Origin: CAZGMC01 sp964526565
GTDB taxonomy: Bacteria; Pseudomonadota; Alphaproteobacteria; DSM-16000; Inquilinaceae
Length of the DNA stretch: 64,000 nt
NCBI GenBank assembly: GCA_964526565.1
Contig: CAZGMC010000002.1
Span: 1-64,000 of the forward strand
Reading direction: 5' to 3'
Within the stretch, counting starts at the first letter, position 1. Each line of letters begins with the position of its first letter. The notes beneath the pieces were generated by a model. The model saw only the letters and a program-made list of their open reading frames with translations, made no database searches and was not told the DNA's origin. Below, in pieces: positions 8,406 to 17,050 of the stretch. The translations under genes were made by a program, and so were the position numbers.

Positions 8406-10676
8406 ATGAAGGCTCTGTTCGGTGCGTCTTCGCGGCGGCAATCGACTGTTGCCGTCGAGGCTGTCCGGCCGCTGCTCGATGCGTTCGACCAGCCGGCCCT
8501 GGTCGTCGATGGCCACGGCGTCATCGTCGTCGCCAACGCCGGTGCCGAAACGACATTGACTGCCGACGGCCAAGACCTCGACGGCGTCCCGATAACGGGC
8601 GGCGATGGATTGCCGTGGCATGAAGCCGACCGGCCGCTGGTGGCGGTGGCGCTGGCCGACGCCCTGGCTGGCGAATCCCGCCGGGTCACCGCCGGCCTGG
8701 CCGCAGCCGGACCCGGCGAGACCGTCCTGGACCTGACGTTCAAGCCTTGGCGGGGCCTGGGCGACGAGCGGGCCGCGGCCATCGTGACGGCACGCCCTCA
8801 TGCCGGCGGGCAGCCGCCGCCGCCGGGTGCGCCGGAGCTGCTGCGCACCATCCTCGATACCGTCCCGGTCATGGTCGTCTGGTACGACGCGGCAGGGCGC
8901 ATCCGCCTGCTCAACCGCGCCTTCGAGCAGGCCTCCGGCTGGACGACGGAAGCGGTCCGCGGCCAGGGCATCATGGCCGCCTGTTTTCCGGACCCGGACT
9001 ACCGTGCCGAAGTCTGGGCGTTCATGATGAACGCCGGCCACGAGTGGCGCGATTTCATCCTGACGACCCGCGACGGCGGTACGCTGGAAAGCGCCTGGAC
9101 CAACGTCCGCCTGTCCGACGGCTCGCAGCTCGGGCTCGGCTTCGACATCTCGGAGCGGCGGGCCCGGCAGCGCGCCCTGGAACGCGCCAATGCCGAGCTG
9201 GACCGGCGGGTCGAGGAGCGCACCCACGCTTTGGCCAAGGCGAACGCGGCTTTGCGCGAGGGGCAGGAACGGCTCAGCGCCGCGCTGGCCGCGGCCGGTG
9301 CGGGCACCTTCCGCTGGGACATCCCGACCCGCACCGTCAAGTGGCACGACAATCTCGCCCGGCTGTTCCGCCTGTCCGACGGTAAAACCAGCGGATCGGT
9401 GGAGACGTTCCTGGCGCTGGTCCATCCCGAGGACCGCGCTGCCGTGGCTGCCGGGATCGAACGCTGTGCGACCGACGGCACCGACATGCGGCTCGAGTTC
9501 CGGATCGTCCACCCGGACGGCCAGGTGCGCTGGCTGCTCGGCAGGGCCCGAACCTATCGTGGCGAGGACGGCCGCCCGCTCTACATGACCGGCGCCTGCG
9601 TCGACATCACCGAGCGCAAGGAGGCCGAGGAGCAGCTCAACCTGCTGGTCGCCGAGCTTGACCATCGGGTCAAGAACACCCTGGCGGCGATCCAGTCCAT
9701 TGCCGCGCATACCCGCAACCATGACGGCACGGTCGAGGGCTTCATCACCGCGTTTCGGGGCCGGCTGCAGGCCATGGCGCACGCCCACGGCCTGTTGTCC
9801 CGCAGCCGCTGGGCCGGCGTGCTGCTGCCCGAACTGGTGCGGCTGATCCTCTCGCCGTATGACGGCGCGATCGCCGCCACCGGAGCCGATCTCATTCTGA
9901 AACCGAAGGCGGCGTTGTCGCTCGCCATGGCCCTGCACGAACTGGCCACGAATGCCGTGAAGTACGGCGCCCTGTCGGTATCGGACGGGCGCGTCACCGT
10001 GACCTGGGCGCGCGACCCGGCTGATGCGGCGACACCCCTGGTGCTGACCTGGCGCGAGAGCGGCGGGCCGCCGGTGCGGCCGCTGGACCATCGTGGCTTC
10101 GGCATCGAACTGATCGAGCGCAGCCTGAAGCACGAGGTGCACGGCAAGGCGCACCTGGATTTTGCGCCGGCCGGGCTGAACTGCCGGCTGGTCGTGCCGG
10201 CCGAGCAGGTGGCCGGGTCGGCCACCGTACTGGCCGACGAAAACCCGCGGCCCGCACCGGTCGTGCCGGCGCCGCTCGGGGCATCGCGGCGGATCCTGAT
10301 CGCCGAGGACTCGCTGCTGATCGCCATGGAGGTGGCGGACACCGTCGAGGACCTGGGCTGGGAGCCGGTCGGTCCGGCTTCCACCGTCAAGGATGCGCTT
10401 GACCTGGTTCGGCGGGAGCGGCTCGACGGGGCCCTGCTCGACGTCAACCTCGCAGACGGCGATGCCTATCCCGTCGCCGACCTGCTGCGCTCGCGCGGCA
10501 TTCCCGTCATCTTCGTGACCGGGTTCGAGACGAGCCGCGTTCTGCCCGAAGCCTATCGCGCACTGCCCTGCCTGCAGAAGCCGTTCGAGCCGACCGCCCT
10601 GCAGCGGCTGATGGCGGCAACGTTCGCCGCTGCCGGCAGCGGTCCGGCGGCCGCGCCCGCGGGATCGCCCTCTTGA
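8406..10676 (+). CDS. hybrid HWE-family sensor kinase with C-terminal receiver
   Basis: A 756-residue soluble hybrid kinase. PAS-type domains are seen at about residues 20-120, 145-255 (ILDTVPVMVVWYDAAGRI) and 285-410 (AALAAAGAGTFRWDIPTRTVKW). The coiled segment RALERANAELDRRVEERTHAL joins the last two. The HWE dimerisation domain follows, with the phospho-acceptor in AELDHRVKNTLAAIQS near residue 420 and the diagnostic W-x-E in LTWRESGGPP. The receiver begins at RRILIAEDSLL, with the phospho-aspartate in GALLDVNLADG near residue 679 and lysine in CLQKPFEP. No membrane segment is seen, so it senses a cytoplasmic signal. Its stop overlaps the TTG start of tsaB. Confidence 0.93.
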   Translation: MKALFGASSRRQSTVAVEAVRPLLDAFDQPALVVDGHGVIVVANAGAETTLTADGQDLDGVPITGGDGLPWHEADRPLVAVALADALAGESRRVTAGLAAAGPGETVLDLTFKPWRGLGDERAAAIVTARPHAGGQPPPPGAPELLRTILDTVPVMVVWYDAAGRIRLLNRAFEQASGWTTEAVRGQGIMAACFPDPDYRAEVWAFMMNAGHEWRDFILTTRDGGTLESAWTNVRLSDGSQLGLGFDISERRARQRALERANAELDRRVEERTHALAKANAALREGQERLSAALAAAGAGTFRWDIPTRTVKWHDNLARLFRLSDGKTSGSVETFLALVHPEDRAAVAAGIERCATDGTDMRLEFRIVHPDGQVRWLLGRARTYRGEDGRPLYMTGACVDITERKEAEEQLNLLVAELDHRVKNTLAAIQSIAAHTRNHDGTVEGFITAFRGRLQAMAHAHGLLSRSRWAGVLLPELVRLILSPYDGAIAATGADLILKPKAALSLAMALHELATNAVKYGALSVSDGRVTVTWARDPADAATPLVLTWRESGGPPVRPLDHRGFGIELIERSLKHEVHGKAHLDFAPAGLNCRLVVPAEQVAGSATVLADENPRPAPVVPAPLGASRRILIAEDSLLIAMEVADTVEDLGWEPVGPASTVKDALDLVRRERLDGALLDVNLADGDAYPVADLLRSRGIPVIFVTGFETSRVLPEAYRALPCLQKPFEPTALQRLMAATFAAAGSGPAAAPAGSPS

Positions 10677-11380
10677 TCGTCCTGGCCGTCGATACCGCCG
10701 GCGCGGCCTGCGCGGTCGCGGTGTGGCAGGACGGCCGCGTGCTGGGGCAGCGGATCGAGGCGCTGACCCGCGGCCATGCCGAGCGCCTGGTTCCCATGGT
10801 GACCGCCACCCTCGCCGAGGCGGGACTCGGCTTCGCGGCGGTCGACCTGTTCGGCGTCACGGTTGGGCCGGGCAGCTTCACCGGCCTGCGCGTCGGCCTG
10901 GCCGCGGTCGGCGGCATGGCGCTGGCGGCCGGCCGGCCGATCGTCGGCGTCTCTGCGTTCGCCGCGGCGGCTCATGGGGTCGCGCCGGAAGAGCGTGACG
11001 GGGTCACCGTTGCCGTCGCCATCGATACGCGCCGCGGCGACCTGTTCGTGCAGTGCTTTGCCGGCGGAGAGACCGGCCTGCACCCGGTCACGGCGCCGGC
11101 GGCGGTCGCTCCGGCCAGCCTGGCCGCGGCCTTGCCGACCGGTCCGCTGGTGCTGGCCGGGGACGCGGCCGGTGCGGCGCGGGCGGCGCTGCCGGACGGG
11201 GCGGCGGCACGGATTGCCCGCAGCGCCGGGGCCGCCGACCCCGCCGTCGTGGCGGCACTGGCGGCGGCCGACGCCGCCACCGCGCGGATCGATCCGCCGG
11301 CACCGCTCTATCTGCGGGCGCCCGACGCGACGCCGGCCTCCGTGGTGCGGAGATGTGCTTCATTTTGTCGCAAGAGATGA
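10673..11380 (+). CDS. tsaB: tRNA threonylcarbamoyladenosine biosynthesis protein TsaB
   Basis: A 235-residue ASKHA-fold partner of TsaD in making t6A37 on ANN-decoding tRNAs. Typical sequence includes ILAVDTA-like VLAVDTAGAACAVAV at the N-terminus, HAERLVPMV and TVGPGSFTGLRVGLAAVGGMALA. Translation starts at TTG, which shares bases with the stop of the upstream kinase (TTGA), so it is coupled to that gene. Its own stop overlaps the rimI start in an ATGA. TsaB and RimI are often neighbours, which supports both calls. Confidence 0.94.
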   Translation: MIVLAVDTAGAACAVAVWQDGRVLGQRIEALTRGHAERLVPMVTATLAEAGLGFAAVDLFGVTVGPGSFTGLRVGLAAVGGMALAAGRPIVGVSAFAAAAHGVAPEERDGVTVAVAIDTRRGDLFVQCFAGGETGLHPVTAPAAVAPASLAAALPTGPLVLAGDAAGAARAALPDGAAARIARSAGAADPAVVAALAAADAATARIDPPAPLYLRAPDATPASVVRRCASFCRKR

Positions 11381-11868
11381 GCGGGGCGGGCTTCGCACCA
11401 TCGATCGTCGCCGCCTCGTGGGAGGCGGCGGCCGTGGTCGCCGCCGTGGAGCGCGAATGTGCCACCGATCCATGGCACGAGCCGCCCACCTCGGTGGCGG
11501 GATGGCGGCAACTCCTGTCCATGCCCGGCGCCTTTGCCCTGCTGGCGATCGATGCCGACGGCCCGGTCGGTTACGCCTATGCGCGGGTGGCGGCCGATGA
11601 GGCCGAACTGCTGGCCATCGGCATCGTTCCGGCGGCGCGGCGCCGGGGTTGTGGCCGGGCCCTGCTGGAGGTCGTCGCGGCGGCGGCGCGGGCCCGCGGT
11701 GCGCGGACCCTGTTTCTGGAGGTGGCGGCGCCGAACAACGCGGCGCGCCGCCTGTATGCCGGAGCCGACTTTGCCGAGGTTGGCCGGCGGCCGGACTACT
11801 ACCGGACGGCAAGTGGCCGTGTTGCCGCGGTAATCATGCGTCTGGCGCTGTCCGGTCAGGATTTCTGA
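11377..11868 (+). CDS. rimI: ribosomal protein S18-alanine N-acetyltransferase RimI
   Basis: A 163-residue GNAT acetyltransferase that would acetylate the N-terminal alanine of ribosomal protein S18. The acetyl-CoA motif A is LLAIGIVPAARRRGCGRALLEVV near residues 70-95 (an R-R-x-G-x-G variant). Motif B is LFLEVAAPNNAARRLYAGADF, followed by RRPDYYRT, both typical of RimI. ATG 11377 was preferred over 11353 because it forms an ATGA overlap with tsaB. Its 3' end overlaps the convergent TusA-like gene by 13 bases. Confidence 0.92.
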   Translation: MSGAGFAPSIVAASWEAAAVVAAVERECATDPWHEPPTSVAGWRQLLSMPGAFALLAIDADGPVGYAYARVAADEAELLAIGIVPAARRRGCGRALLEVVAAAARARGARTLFLEVAAPNNAARRLYAGADFAEVGRRPDYYRTASGRVAAVIMRLALSGQDF

Positions 11869-12134
11869 ATCCGCAGCCGATGAACCCCGTCGCGCCGGGT
11901 TGAATCTTCGGGTTGCAGCGACAGGATGCGATGTCCGTGCGCTTCGACTGCCCGCGGCACGTTAACCAATGGTTCCCCGGCATTCAGCCGAATTTCGAGG
12001 ATTTCGCCCCGTTCCGCCCGGTCGATGAATAACTTGGTATGCACAAAGGTGAACGGGCACACCTCCATCGTTATGTCGATTAAGTAATCCGTGCGGTCTG
12101 AGTGGGGTGGGGATTCCTCTTGCTCGATCGTCAT
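11856..12134 (-). CDS. TusA-family sulfurtransferase-like protein
   Basis: A 92-residue protein of the SirA/TusA/YedF family. The core reads DYLIDITMEVCPFTFVHTKLFID, with one conserved cysteine in the CP-x-P-like segment, although proline after CP is replaced by Phe-Thr-Phe. This is followed by EILEIRLNAGEPLVNVPRAVEAHGH. The cysteine would carry persulfide sulfur; the partner is unknown. The start was set at the ATG with AAGG eight bases upstream; another in-frame ATG lies 27 bases earlier. It is divergent from mucR and shares a short AT-rich promoter region with it. Confidence 0.83.
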   Translation of the reverse strand: MTIEQEESPPHSDRTDYLIDITMEVCPFTFVHTKLFIDRAERGEILEIRLNAGEPLVNVPRAVEAHGHRILSLQPEDSTRRDGVHRLRIQKS

Positions 12135-12139
12135 AACGA

Positions 12140-12168
12140 TTGCCTTACTGAGAAAAACCACTTATAAA
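12140..12168 (+). promoter_or_regulatory. promoter of mucR
   Basis: TTGCCT at 12140-12145 and TATAAA at 12163-12168 are separated by 17 bases and end 29 bases before the mucR ATG, a good sigma-70 type promoter. The same AT-rich stretch must hold the promoter of the divergent TusA-like gene. MucR/Ros proteins bind AT-rich DNA and often repress themselves, so autoregulation here is plausible but inferred. Confidence 0.6.
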
Positions 12169-12197
12169 TTAGACAGGTTTTTCGGGGAGCCTTGTCC

Positions 12198-12614
12198 ATG
12201 AGCAATGATGCACCATCGCAGGAACTGCTTGCGTTGACGACTCAGATCGTCGCGGCGCACGTTGGCAACAACAGTGTTGAAGTGACCGACCTGCCGCCAT
12301 TGATCGAGCAGGTGTACAAGACGCTTGCCGGTGTCGGTCAGGAGCCGGAACCGCAGCCGGAGCGGCCGCAGCCTGCCGTGCCGATCCGGAAGTCGGTGAC
12401 GCCGGAGTACATCGTCTGCCTCGAGGATGGCAAGCAGCTTAAAATGCTCAAGCGCCACCTCAAGACGGCGTACAACATGACACCGGAGGAGTATCGGGAA
12501 CGCTGGGGCCTGCCGCCGGACTACCCGATGGTGGCGCCGAACTATGCGCGCCAGCGCAGCCAGCTTGCCAAGGACATCGGCCTCGGCACGCGGGCCCGCC
12601 GAGGTTCCCGTTGA
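12198..12614 (+). CDS. mucR: Ros/MucR family transcriptional regulator
   Basis: A 138-residue prokaryotic zinc-finger regulator of the Ros/MucR family, which in alphaproteobacteria controls exopolysaccharide, motility and cell-cycle or virulence genes. The N-terminal oligomerisation helix is in residues 8-45. The zinc finger and DNA-binding core is TPEYIVCLEDGKQLKMLKRHLKTAYNM, with the C-terminal signature TPEEYRERWGLPPDYPMVAPNYA and a basic end (GLGTRARRGSR). In the finger only one Cys is obvious (IVCLEDG), as in MucR homologues that replace the second ligand. ATG with GGGGAG upstream was chosen over TTG 12192. Confidence 0.94.
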   Translation: MSNDAPSQELLALTTQIVAAHVGNNSVEVTDLPPLIEQVYKTLAGVGQEPEPQPERPQPAVPIRKSVTPEYIVCLEDGKQLKMLKRHLKTAYNMTPEEYRERWGLPPDYPMVAPNYARQRSQLAKDIGLGTRARRGSR

Positions 12615-12897
12615 GAGAGGGCTTGCCACTGTCGTCGGTACCGCCAGGGTTGTCGAAGCATGAACGGTCGCCTTGTGCTGTCCGTCGTATCTTCTTGCCG
12701 TCGCGCCGGGTCCAGTCCGGCGCGACGGCAAGGCGCGCATGTGGCGGTGGCGTTGCCGGTTCCGTTTCTGGCATAATCCCCGCCGCGCAAGGGTCCGTCG
12801 GCACGCCGGGCGGGCGCCGTTACGGCACGGCGGCGGTTCGCAAGGCAGGCGGGGACCTTTGGCGGGGCTGTGTCACGCGGCTGTGAAGCGGGAGACG

Positions 12898-13731
12898 ATG
12901 GCTGAACTGAGGCCTGTCGGGGATGACGGCTGGTCCATCCGGGCCGGCAGCCTGGAGGTACGGCTGTCGGAGTCCGCAGTGGAGATCGAGGCCGCCCAGG
13001 CCCTGCGCTACCGCATCTTCTATGAGGAGATGGCGGCCAAACCGACGCCGGAAATGGCGCTGGATCGGCGCGACTTCGACGACTTCGACGCCTATGCGGA
13101 CCACCTGCTGGTGATCGATCACGCCCGCGGACCGGGCCCGGAGTGCGTGGTCGGCACGTACCGCCTGATGCGGCGGGAGCAGGCGCGGCGCAAGGGCGCC
13201 TTCTACTCGAGCGCGGAGTACGACATCGAGCCCCTTGCCGCCTACCCAGGCGAGGTGTTGGAGCTTGGCCGCTCATGCGTCGGGCCGGACTACCGGACCG
13301 GCCACGTCATGCAAGCGCTGTGGCGCGGCATCGCCGCCTACGTGTTCCAGCACGACATCAAGCTGATGTTCGGCTGCGCCAGCCTGCCCGGCGTCGATCC
13401 GGCCGAGCTGGCGCTGCCGCTGTCATACCTCTACCATTTCCACATGGCGCCGCCGGCCCTGCGACCGACGGCGCTGGCGGAGCGCTATTCCGACATGAAC
13501 CTGATGCCCGCCGAGACGATCGACCGGCGCCGCGCCCCGGCGACGCTGCCGCCGCTGATCAAGGGCTATCTGCGGCTCGGCGGCCATGTCGGCGACGGGG
13601 CGGTGATCGACCACCAGTTCCACACCACCGACGTATGCGTCGTGGTCAAGACCGACCTTGTCACCGACAAGTACTACAGGCATTACGAGCGCCAGGAGCG
13701 CCGTCCGGTGCTGGCCTTTTCGAAACCTTGA
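12898..13731 (+). CDS. olsB: GNAT-type N-acyltransferase, probable ornithine N-acyltransferase OlsB
   Basis: A 277-residue hemolysin/OlsB-type acyltransferase. OlsB attaches a 3-hydroxyacyl group from acyl-ACP to ornithine, the first step of ornithine-lipid synthesis. Recognisable parts are EAAQALRYRIFYEEM near residue 30, the acidic DFDDFDAYADHLLVID, CVVGTYRLMRR, VLELGRSCVGPDYRTGHVMQALWRGIA and HTTDVCVVVKTDLV. ATG with GGGAG just upstream. The next gene, 54 bases on, is a PlsC-type acyltransferase, matching the olsB-olsA pairing and strengthening the call. The homologous tail of a different N-acyltransferase cannot be excluded without alignment. Confidence 0.85.
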   Translation: MAELRPVGDDGWSIRAGSLEVRLSESAVEIEAAQALRYRIFYEEMAAKPTPEMALDRRDFDDFDAYADHLLVIDHARGPGPECVVGTYRLMRREQARRKGAFYSSAEYDIEPLAAYPGEVLELGRSCVGPDYRTGHVMQALWRGIAAYVFQHDIKLMFGCASLPGVDPAELALPLSYLYHFHMAPPALRPTALAERYSDMNLMPAETIDRRRAPATLPPLIKGYLRLGGHVGDGAVIDHQFHTTDVCVVVKTDLVTDKYYRHYERQERRPVLAFSKP

Positions 13732-13785
13732 GGCGTCAGGTGGCCGTCGGTTGGTTTGCACCGTCCGCTTGTCGCTGATCCGGTC

Positions 13786-14598
13786 ATGGGTTCGCCGTTG
13801 CTAGGTCTGTTCCGCCTGATCGTGTACCTGCTGTGGACCGCCCTGGCGCTGCCGCTGCAGGCTGTCGCGGTATGGCTGAAGCTGTCGCTCAGGCGCCAGC
13901 TGCCGCTGGTCTACCACCGCACCTGCATCCGCCTGCTCGGCATCCGGCTCAAGGTTTACGGCAAGCGCTCCCACGACCGGCCGACGCTGTTCGTGTCGAA
14001 CCATTCCTCCTATCTGGACATCATGATCCTGGGCGGACTGATCCCGGGCAGCTTCGTCGCCAAGGCCGAAGTGGCGACGTGGCCGTTCTTCGGGCTGCTG
14101 GCGAAACTGCAGGAAACGGTGTTCGTCGACCGCAAGGTCGGCTCGGCGCGGGAGCAGCGCGCCAGCCTGCTGCAACGGCTGGAGGCGGGGGACAGCCTGA
14201 TTCTGTTCCCGGAAGGCACGTCCAGCGACGGCAACCGCACGCTGCCGTTCAAGAGCGCCCTGTTCGCCGTGGCCGACCTGCGCATCGGCGACGTGCCGCT
14301 GACCGTGCAGCCCGTGTCGGTCTCGGCCACGGCGCTGGACGGCATCCCCCTCGGACGAATGATGCGGTCGCTGTATGCCTGGTATGGCGATATGGCGCTG
14401 CTGCCCCATATGTGGCGCGTGGCCGGTGCCGGGCAGATCACCGTCGTGGTCCAGTTCCACCCGCCGCTGACCATCGAGTCGATGGGCTCGCGCAAGGCCC
14501 TGGCCGAAAGGTGCTGGCGGCAGGTGGCCGACGGCGTGGCCATGGCCAATGCCGGACGGTTGCCGACGAAGCGGCGCCGGCGGCGCGACGCGGCGTGA
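13786..14598 (+). CDS. olsA: PlsC-type acyltransferase, probable OlsA
   Basis: A 270-residue inner-membrane O-acyltransferase of the 1-acylglycerol-3-phosphate acyltransferase family. The N-terminal hydrophobic anchor is FRLIVYLLWTALALPLQAVAVWL. The catalytic HX4D motif is in SNHSSYLDIMIL near residue 75, and the second block is LFPEGTSSDGNRTLPFKSALF. Next to olsB it would acylate lyso-ornithine lipid; a general PlsC role is the alternative. I used the ATG at 13786, not the TTG at 13756. The C-terminus is basic (RRRRRR-like), and the stop overlaps a GTG usable by miaB. Confidence 0.87.
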   Translation: MGSPLLGLFRLIVYLLWTALALPLQAVAVWLKLSLRRQLPLVYHRTCIRLLGIRLKVYGKRSHDRPTLFVSNHSSYLDIMILGGLIPGSFVAKAEVATWPFFGLLAKLQETVFVDRKVGSAREQRASLLQRLEAGDSLILFPEGTSSDGNRTLPFKSALFAVADLRIGDVPLTVQPVSVSATALDGIPLGRMMRSLYAWYGDMALLPHMWRVAGAGQITVVVQFHPPLTIESMGSRKALAERCWRQVADGVAMANAGRLPTKRRRRRDAA

Positions 14599-14639
14599 GG
14601 CCGGCCCAACGGCCGGAGCAACGGCAGACGGAGAAACGA

Positions 14640-16049
14640 TTGGCGGCGAGGCGCCGGTTGAGCAAGACGGTCCACATCAAGACCTGGGGCTGCCAGATGA
14701 ACGTCTACGACTCCGCCCGCATGGCGGATGTCCTGGCGCCGCTCGGTTATGCCCCGACGGACGCGCCGGACGACGCCGATCTGGTCATCCTCAACACCTG
14801 CCACATCCGCGAGAAGGCGACGGAGAAAGTGTTCTCCGAGCTGGGCCGCCTGCGCGCGCTGAAGGACCGGCGCCGGGCCGAGGGCCGCGAGATGCTGATC
14901 GCCGTCGCCGGCTGCGTCGCCCAGGCCGAGGGCGAGGCGCTGGTGTCACGGGCGTCCTATGTCGACATGGTGTTCGGCCCGCAGACCTATCACCAGCTCC
15001 CTGAGATGGTCGGGCAGGCCATGCGCCGCAGCGGCCAGGTGCTCAACACCGACTTCCCGGTCGAGGTCAAGTTCGACCACCTGCCCGAGGAAGGGCAGGG
15101 CCGCGGGGCGGCGGCCTTCCTGGCGGTCCAGGAGGGCTGCGACAAGTTCTGCACGTTCTGCGTCGTGCCGTACACCCGCGGAGCCGAGTACTCCCGCCCG
15201 GCGGCGCAGGTGGTCGCCGAGGCCGAACGCCTGGTTCGCGGCGGTGCCGCCGAGATCACGCTGCTCGGCCAGAACGTCAACGCCTGGCACGGCGAGGGAA
15301 CGGACGGCCGGACCTGGGGCCTGGGCCGGCTGATCCGCCGGCTGGCCGAGGTCGACGGGCTGGAGCGGGTCCGCTACACCACCTCGCACCCGCGCGACAT
15401 GGACGACGACCTGATCGCCGCCCATGGCGACGTCCCGCAGCTCATGCCGTTCCTGCACCTGCCGGTGCAGAGCGGGTCCGACCGCATCCTGGCGGCCATG
15501 AACCGCAAGCACGATGCCGCCGCATACCGGGCCGTGGTCGACCGGCTGCGCGCGGCGCGGCCGGACATCGCCCTGTCGTCGGACTTCATCGTCGGGTTCC
15601 CGGACGAGACCGATGCCGACTTCGCGGCGACGTTGCGCCTCGTCACCGAGGTCGGCTTCGCCCAGGCCTACAGCTTCAAGTACAGTGCCCGCCCCGGCAC
15701 GCCGGCCGCCGGCCTGGCCGGCCAGGTGCCTGAAACGGTCAAGGCCGAGCGCCTGGCGGCGCTGCAGCAGCTGCTCGGCGCGCAGCAGCTCGCCTTCAAC
15801 CGGTCGTCCGTCGGCCGGGTGCTGCCGGTGCTGGTCGACCGCGCCGGCCGCCGGTCTGGCCAGATGCTGGGCCGCAGCCCGCATCTGCAGGCGGTGCACG
15901 TGGCCGGGCCGCCGCGCCTGCTCGGCCGGATCGTCGACGTGCGGATCGATGCCGGCCATGCCAACAGCCTGGCCGGCACGGTTGTCACTGCCGAGACGGT
16001 CACGGCGCCGGCGCCGGCCGCGCCGCCTGCCGAGAGGGCCTGCGGTTGA
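14640..16049 (+). CDS. miaB: tRNA-2-methylthio-N6-dimethylallyladenosine synthase MiaB
   Basis: Radical-SAM methylthiotransferase that thiomethylates i6A37 of tRNA. The UPF0004 domain starts KTVHIKTWGCQMNVYDS with its cluster cysteines (GCQMN, LNTCHIREKA, VAGCVAQ). The radical-SAM CxxxCxxC is GCDKFCTFCVVPYTRG. A C-terminal TRAM domain ends with SLAGTVVTAE. The start is not certain: TTG 14640 has GGAG six bases upstream; GTG 14595 overlaps the olsA stop (GTGA) and would add a non-conserved basic leader. 469 residues with the start used. It overlaps phoH (TTGA). It needs auxiliary Fe-S clusters, which the Nfu-type gene at 6716 could help supply. Confidence 0.95.
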   Translation: MAARRRLSKTVHIKTWGCQMNVYDSARMADVLAPLGYAPTDAPDDADLVILNTCHIREKATEKVFSELGRLRALKDRRRAEGREMLIAVAGCVAQAEGEALVSRASYVDMVFGPQTYHQLPEMVGQAMRRSGQVLNTDFPVEVKFDHLPEEGQGRGAAAFLAVQEGCDKFCTFCVVPYTRGAEYSRPAAQVVAEAERLVRGGAAEITLLGQNVNAWHGEGTDGRTWGLGRLIRRLAEVDGLERVRYTTSHPRDMDDDLIAAHGDVPQLMPFLHLPVQSGSDRILAAMNRKHDAAAYRAVVDRLRAARPDIALSSDFIVGFPDETDADFAATLRLVTEVGFAQAYSFKYSARPGTPAAGLAGQVPETVKAERLAALQQLLGAQQLAFNRSSVGRVLPVLVDRAGRRSGQMLGRSPHLQAVHVAGPPRLLGRIVDVRIDAGHANSLAGTVVTAETVTAPAPAAPPAERACG

Positions 16050-17050
16050 TCGCCGAACCGCACCGCATCGAGGTCGGCTTCGATGACAACCGGCTCGTGC
16101 CGCTGCTCTACGGCGAGCACGACAGCCATCTGGCGCGCATCGAGCACCAGCTCGGCGTGTCGCTGGCATCGCGCGGCAACCGGTTGACCATCCGCGGACC
16201 GCAGGACGCGTCGGAAACGGCGCAGACGGTGCTGGCATCGTTGTGGGAGCGGCTGCAGCGCGGGTTGACCGTCGGCGCGGCCGAGGTCGACGCCGCCGTG
16301 CGCATGGCCCACCAGCCGGATGGTCCCGGCGGCGAACGCCTGCGCGACCTCAACCGGCCGGAAAACAGCATCGTCACGCGCAAGCGCCAGATATCGCCGC
16401 GCACGCCGGGCCAGGCCGACTACATCGAGGCGCTGCGCTCCTATCCGCTGGTGTTCGGGCTCGGTCCCGCCGGCACGGGCAAGACCTACCTGGCCGTCGC
16501 CCAGGCGGTGGCCATGCTGGCCGGCGGCCAGGTCGATCGGCTGATCCTGTCGCGCCCGGCGGTGGAGGCCGGCGAGCGCCTCGGCTTCCTGCCGGGCGAC
16601 ATGCGCGAGAAGGTGGACCCCTATCTGCGCCCGCTCTATGACGCCCTGCACGACATGCTGCCGGCCGAGCAGGTGGCCCGTCACCTGGAGACCGGCACCA
16701 TCGAGATCGCGCCGCTGGCCTTCATGCGCGGGCGGACCCTGGCCAATGCATTCATCATCCTGGACGAGGCGCAGAACACGACCCCGATGCAGATGCGCAT
16801 GTTCCTGACCCGCATGGGCGAGAACAGCCGCATGGCGGTGACCGGCGACATCAGCCAGATCGACCTGCCGCCGGGCCAGCGCTCGGGCCTGCGCGACGCC
16901 CTCGACATCCTCGACGGCATCGAGGGGATCACGTTCATCTGGTTCACCGACCAGGACGTGGTCCGCCATGCCCTGGTGACGCGCATCGTGCGCGCCTACG
17001 ACGCCTTCGACCGGCGCCGGATCGCCGCGGCGGGAGGGAAAGAGCCATGA
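16046..17050 (+). CDS. ybeZ: PhoH-like ATPase (YbeZ type)
   Basis: A 334-residue P-loop ATPase of the PhoH/YbeZ group, which works with YbeY in ribosome and RNA metabolism. Walker A is GLGPAGTGKTYLAVAQAVA near residue 145, Walker B is AFIILDEAQNTTP near 235, and VTGDISQIDLP is the sensor-type motif. An N-terminal RNA-binding-like domain occupies about residues 1-80. It starts with TTG overlapping the miaB stop, and its stop overlaps the ybeY ATG. The order miaB-phoH-ybeY-corC-lnt is the standard alpha/gammaproteobacterial arrangement. Confidence 0.94.
   Translation: MIAEPHRIEVGFDDNRLVPLLYGEHDSHLARIEHQLGVSLASRGNRLTIRGPQDASETAQTVLASLWERLQRGLTVGAAEVDAAVRMAHQPDGPGGERLRDLNRPENSIVTRKRQISPRTPGQADYIEALRSYPLVFGLGPAGTGKTYLAVAQAVAMLAGGQVDRLILSRPAVEAGERLGFLPGDMREKVDPYLRPLYDALHDMLPAEQVARHLETGTIEIAPLAFMRGRTLANAFIILDEAQNTTPMQMRMFLTRMGENSRMAVTGDISQIDLPPGQRSGLRDALDILDGIEGITFIWFTDQDVVRHALVTRIVRAYDAFDRRRIAAAGGKEP

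Noticed and set aside
10507..11083. minus-strand frames opposite tsaB
   Set aside because: Arg/Ala-rich antisense of a clear tsaB gene.
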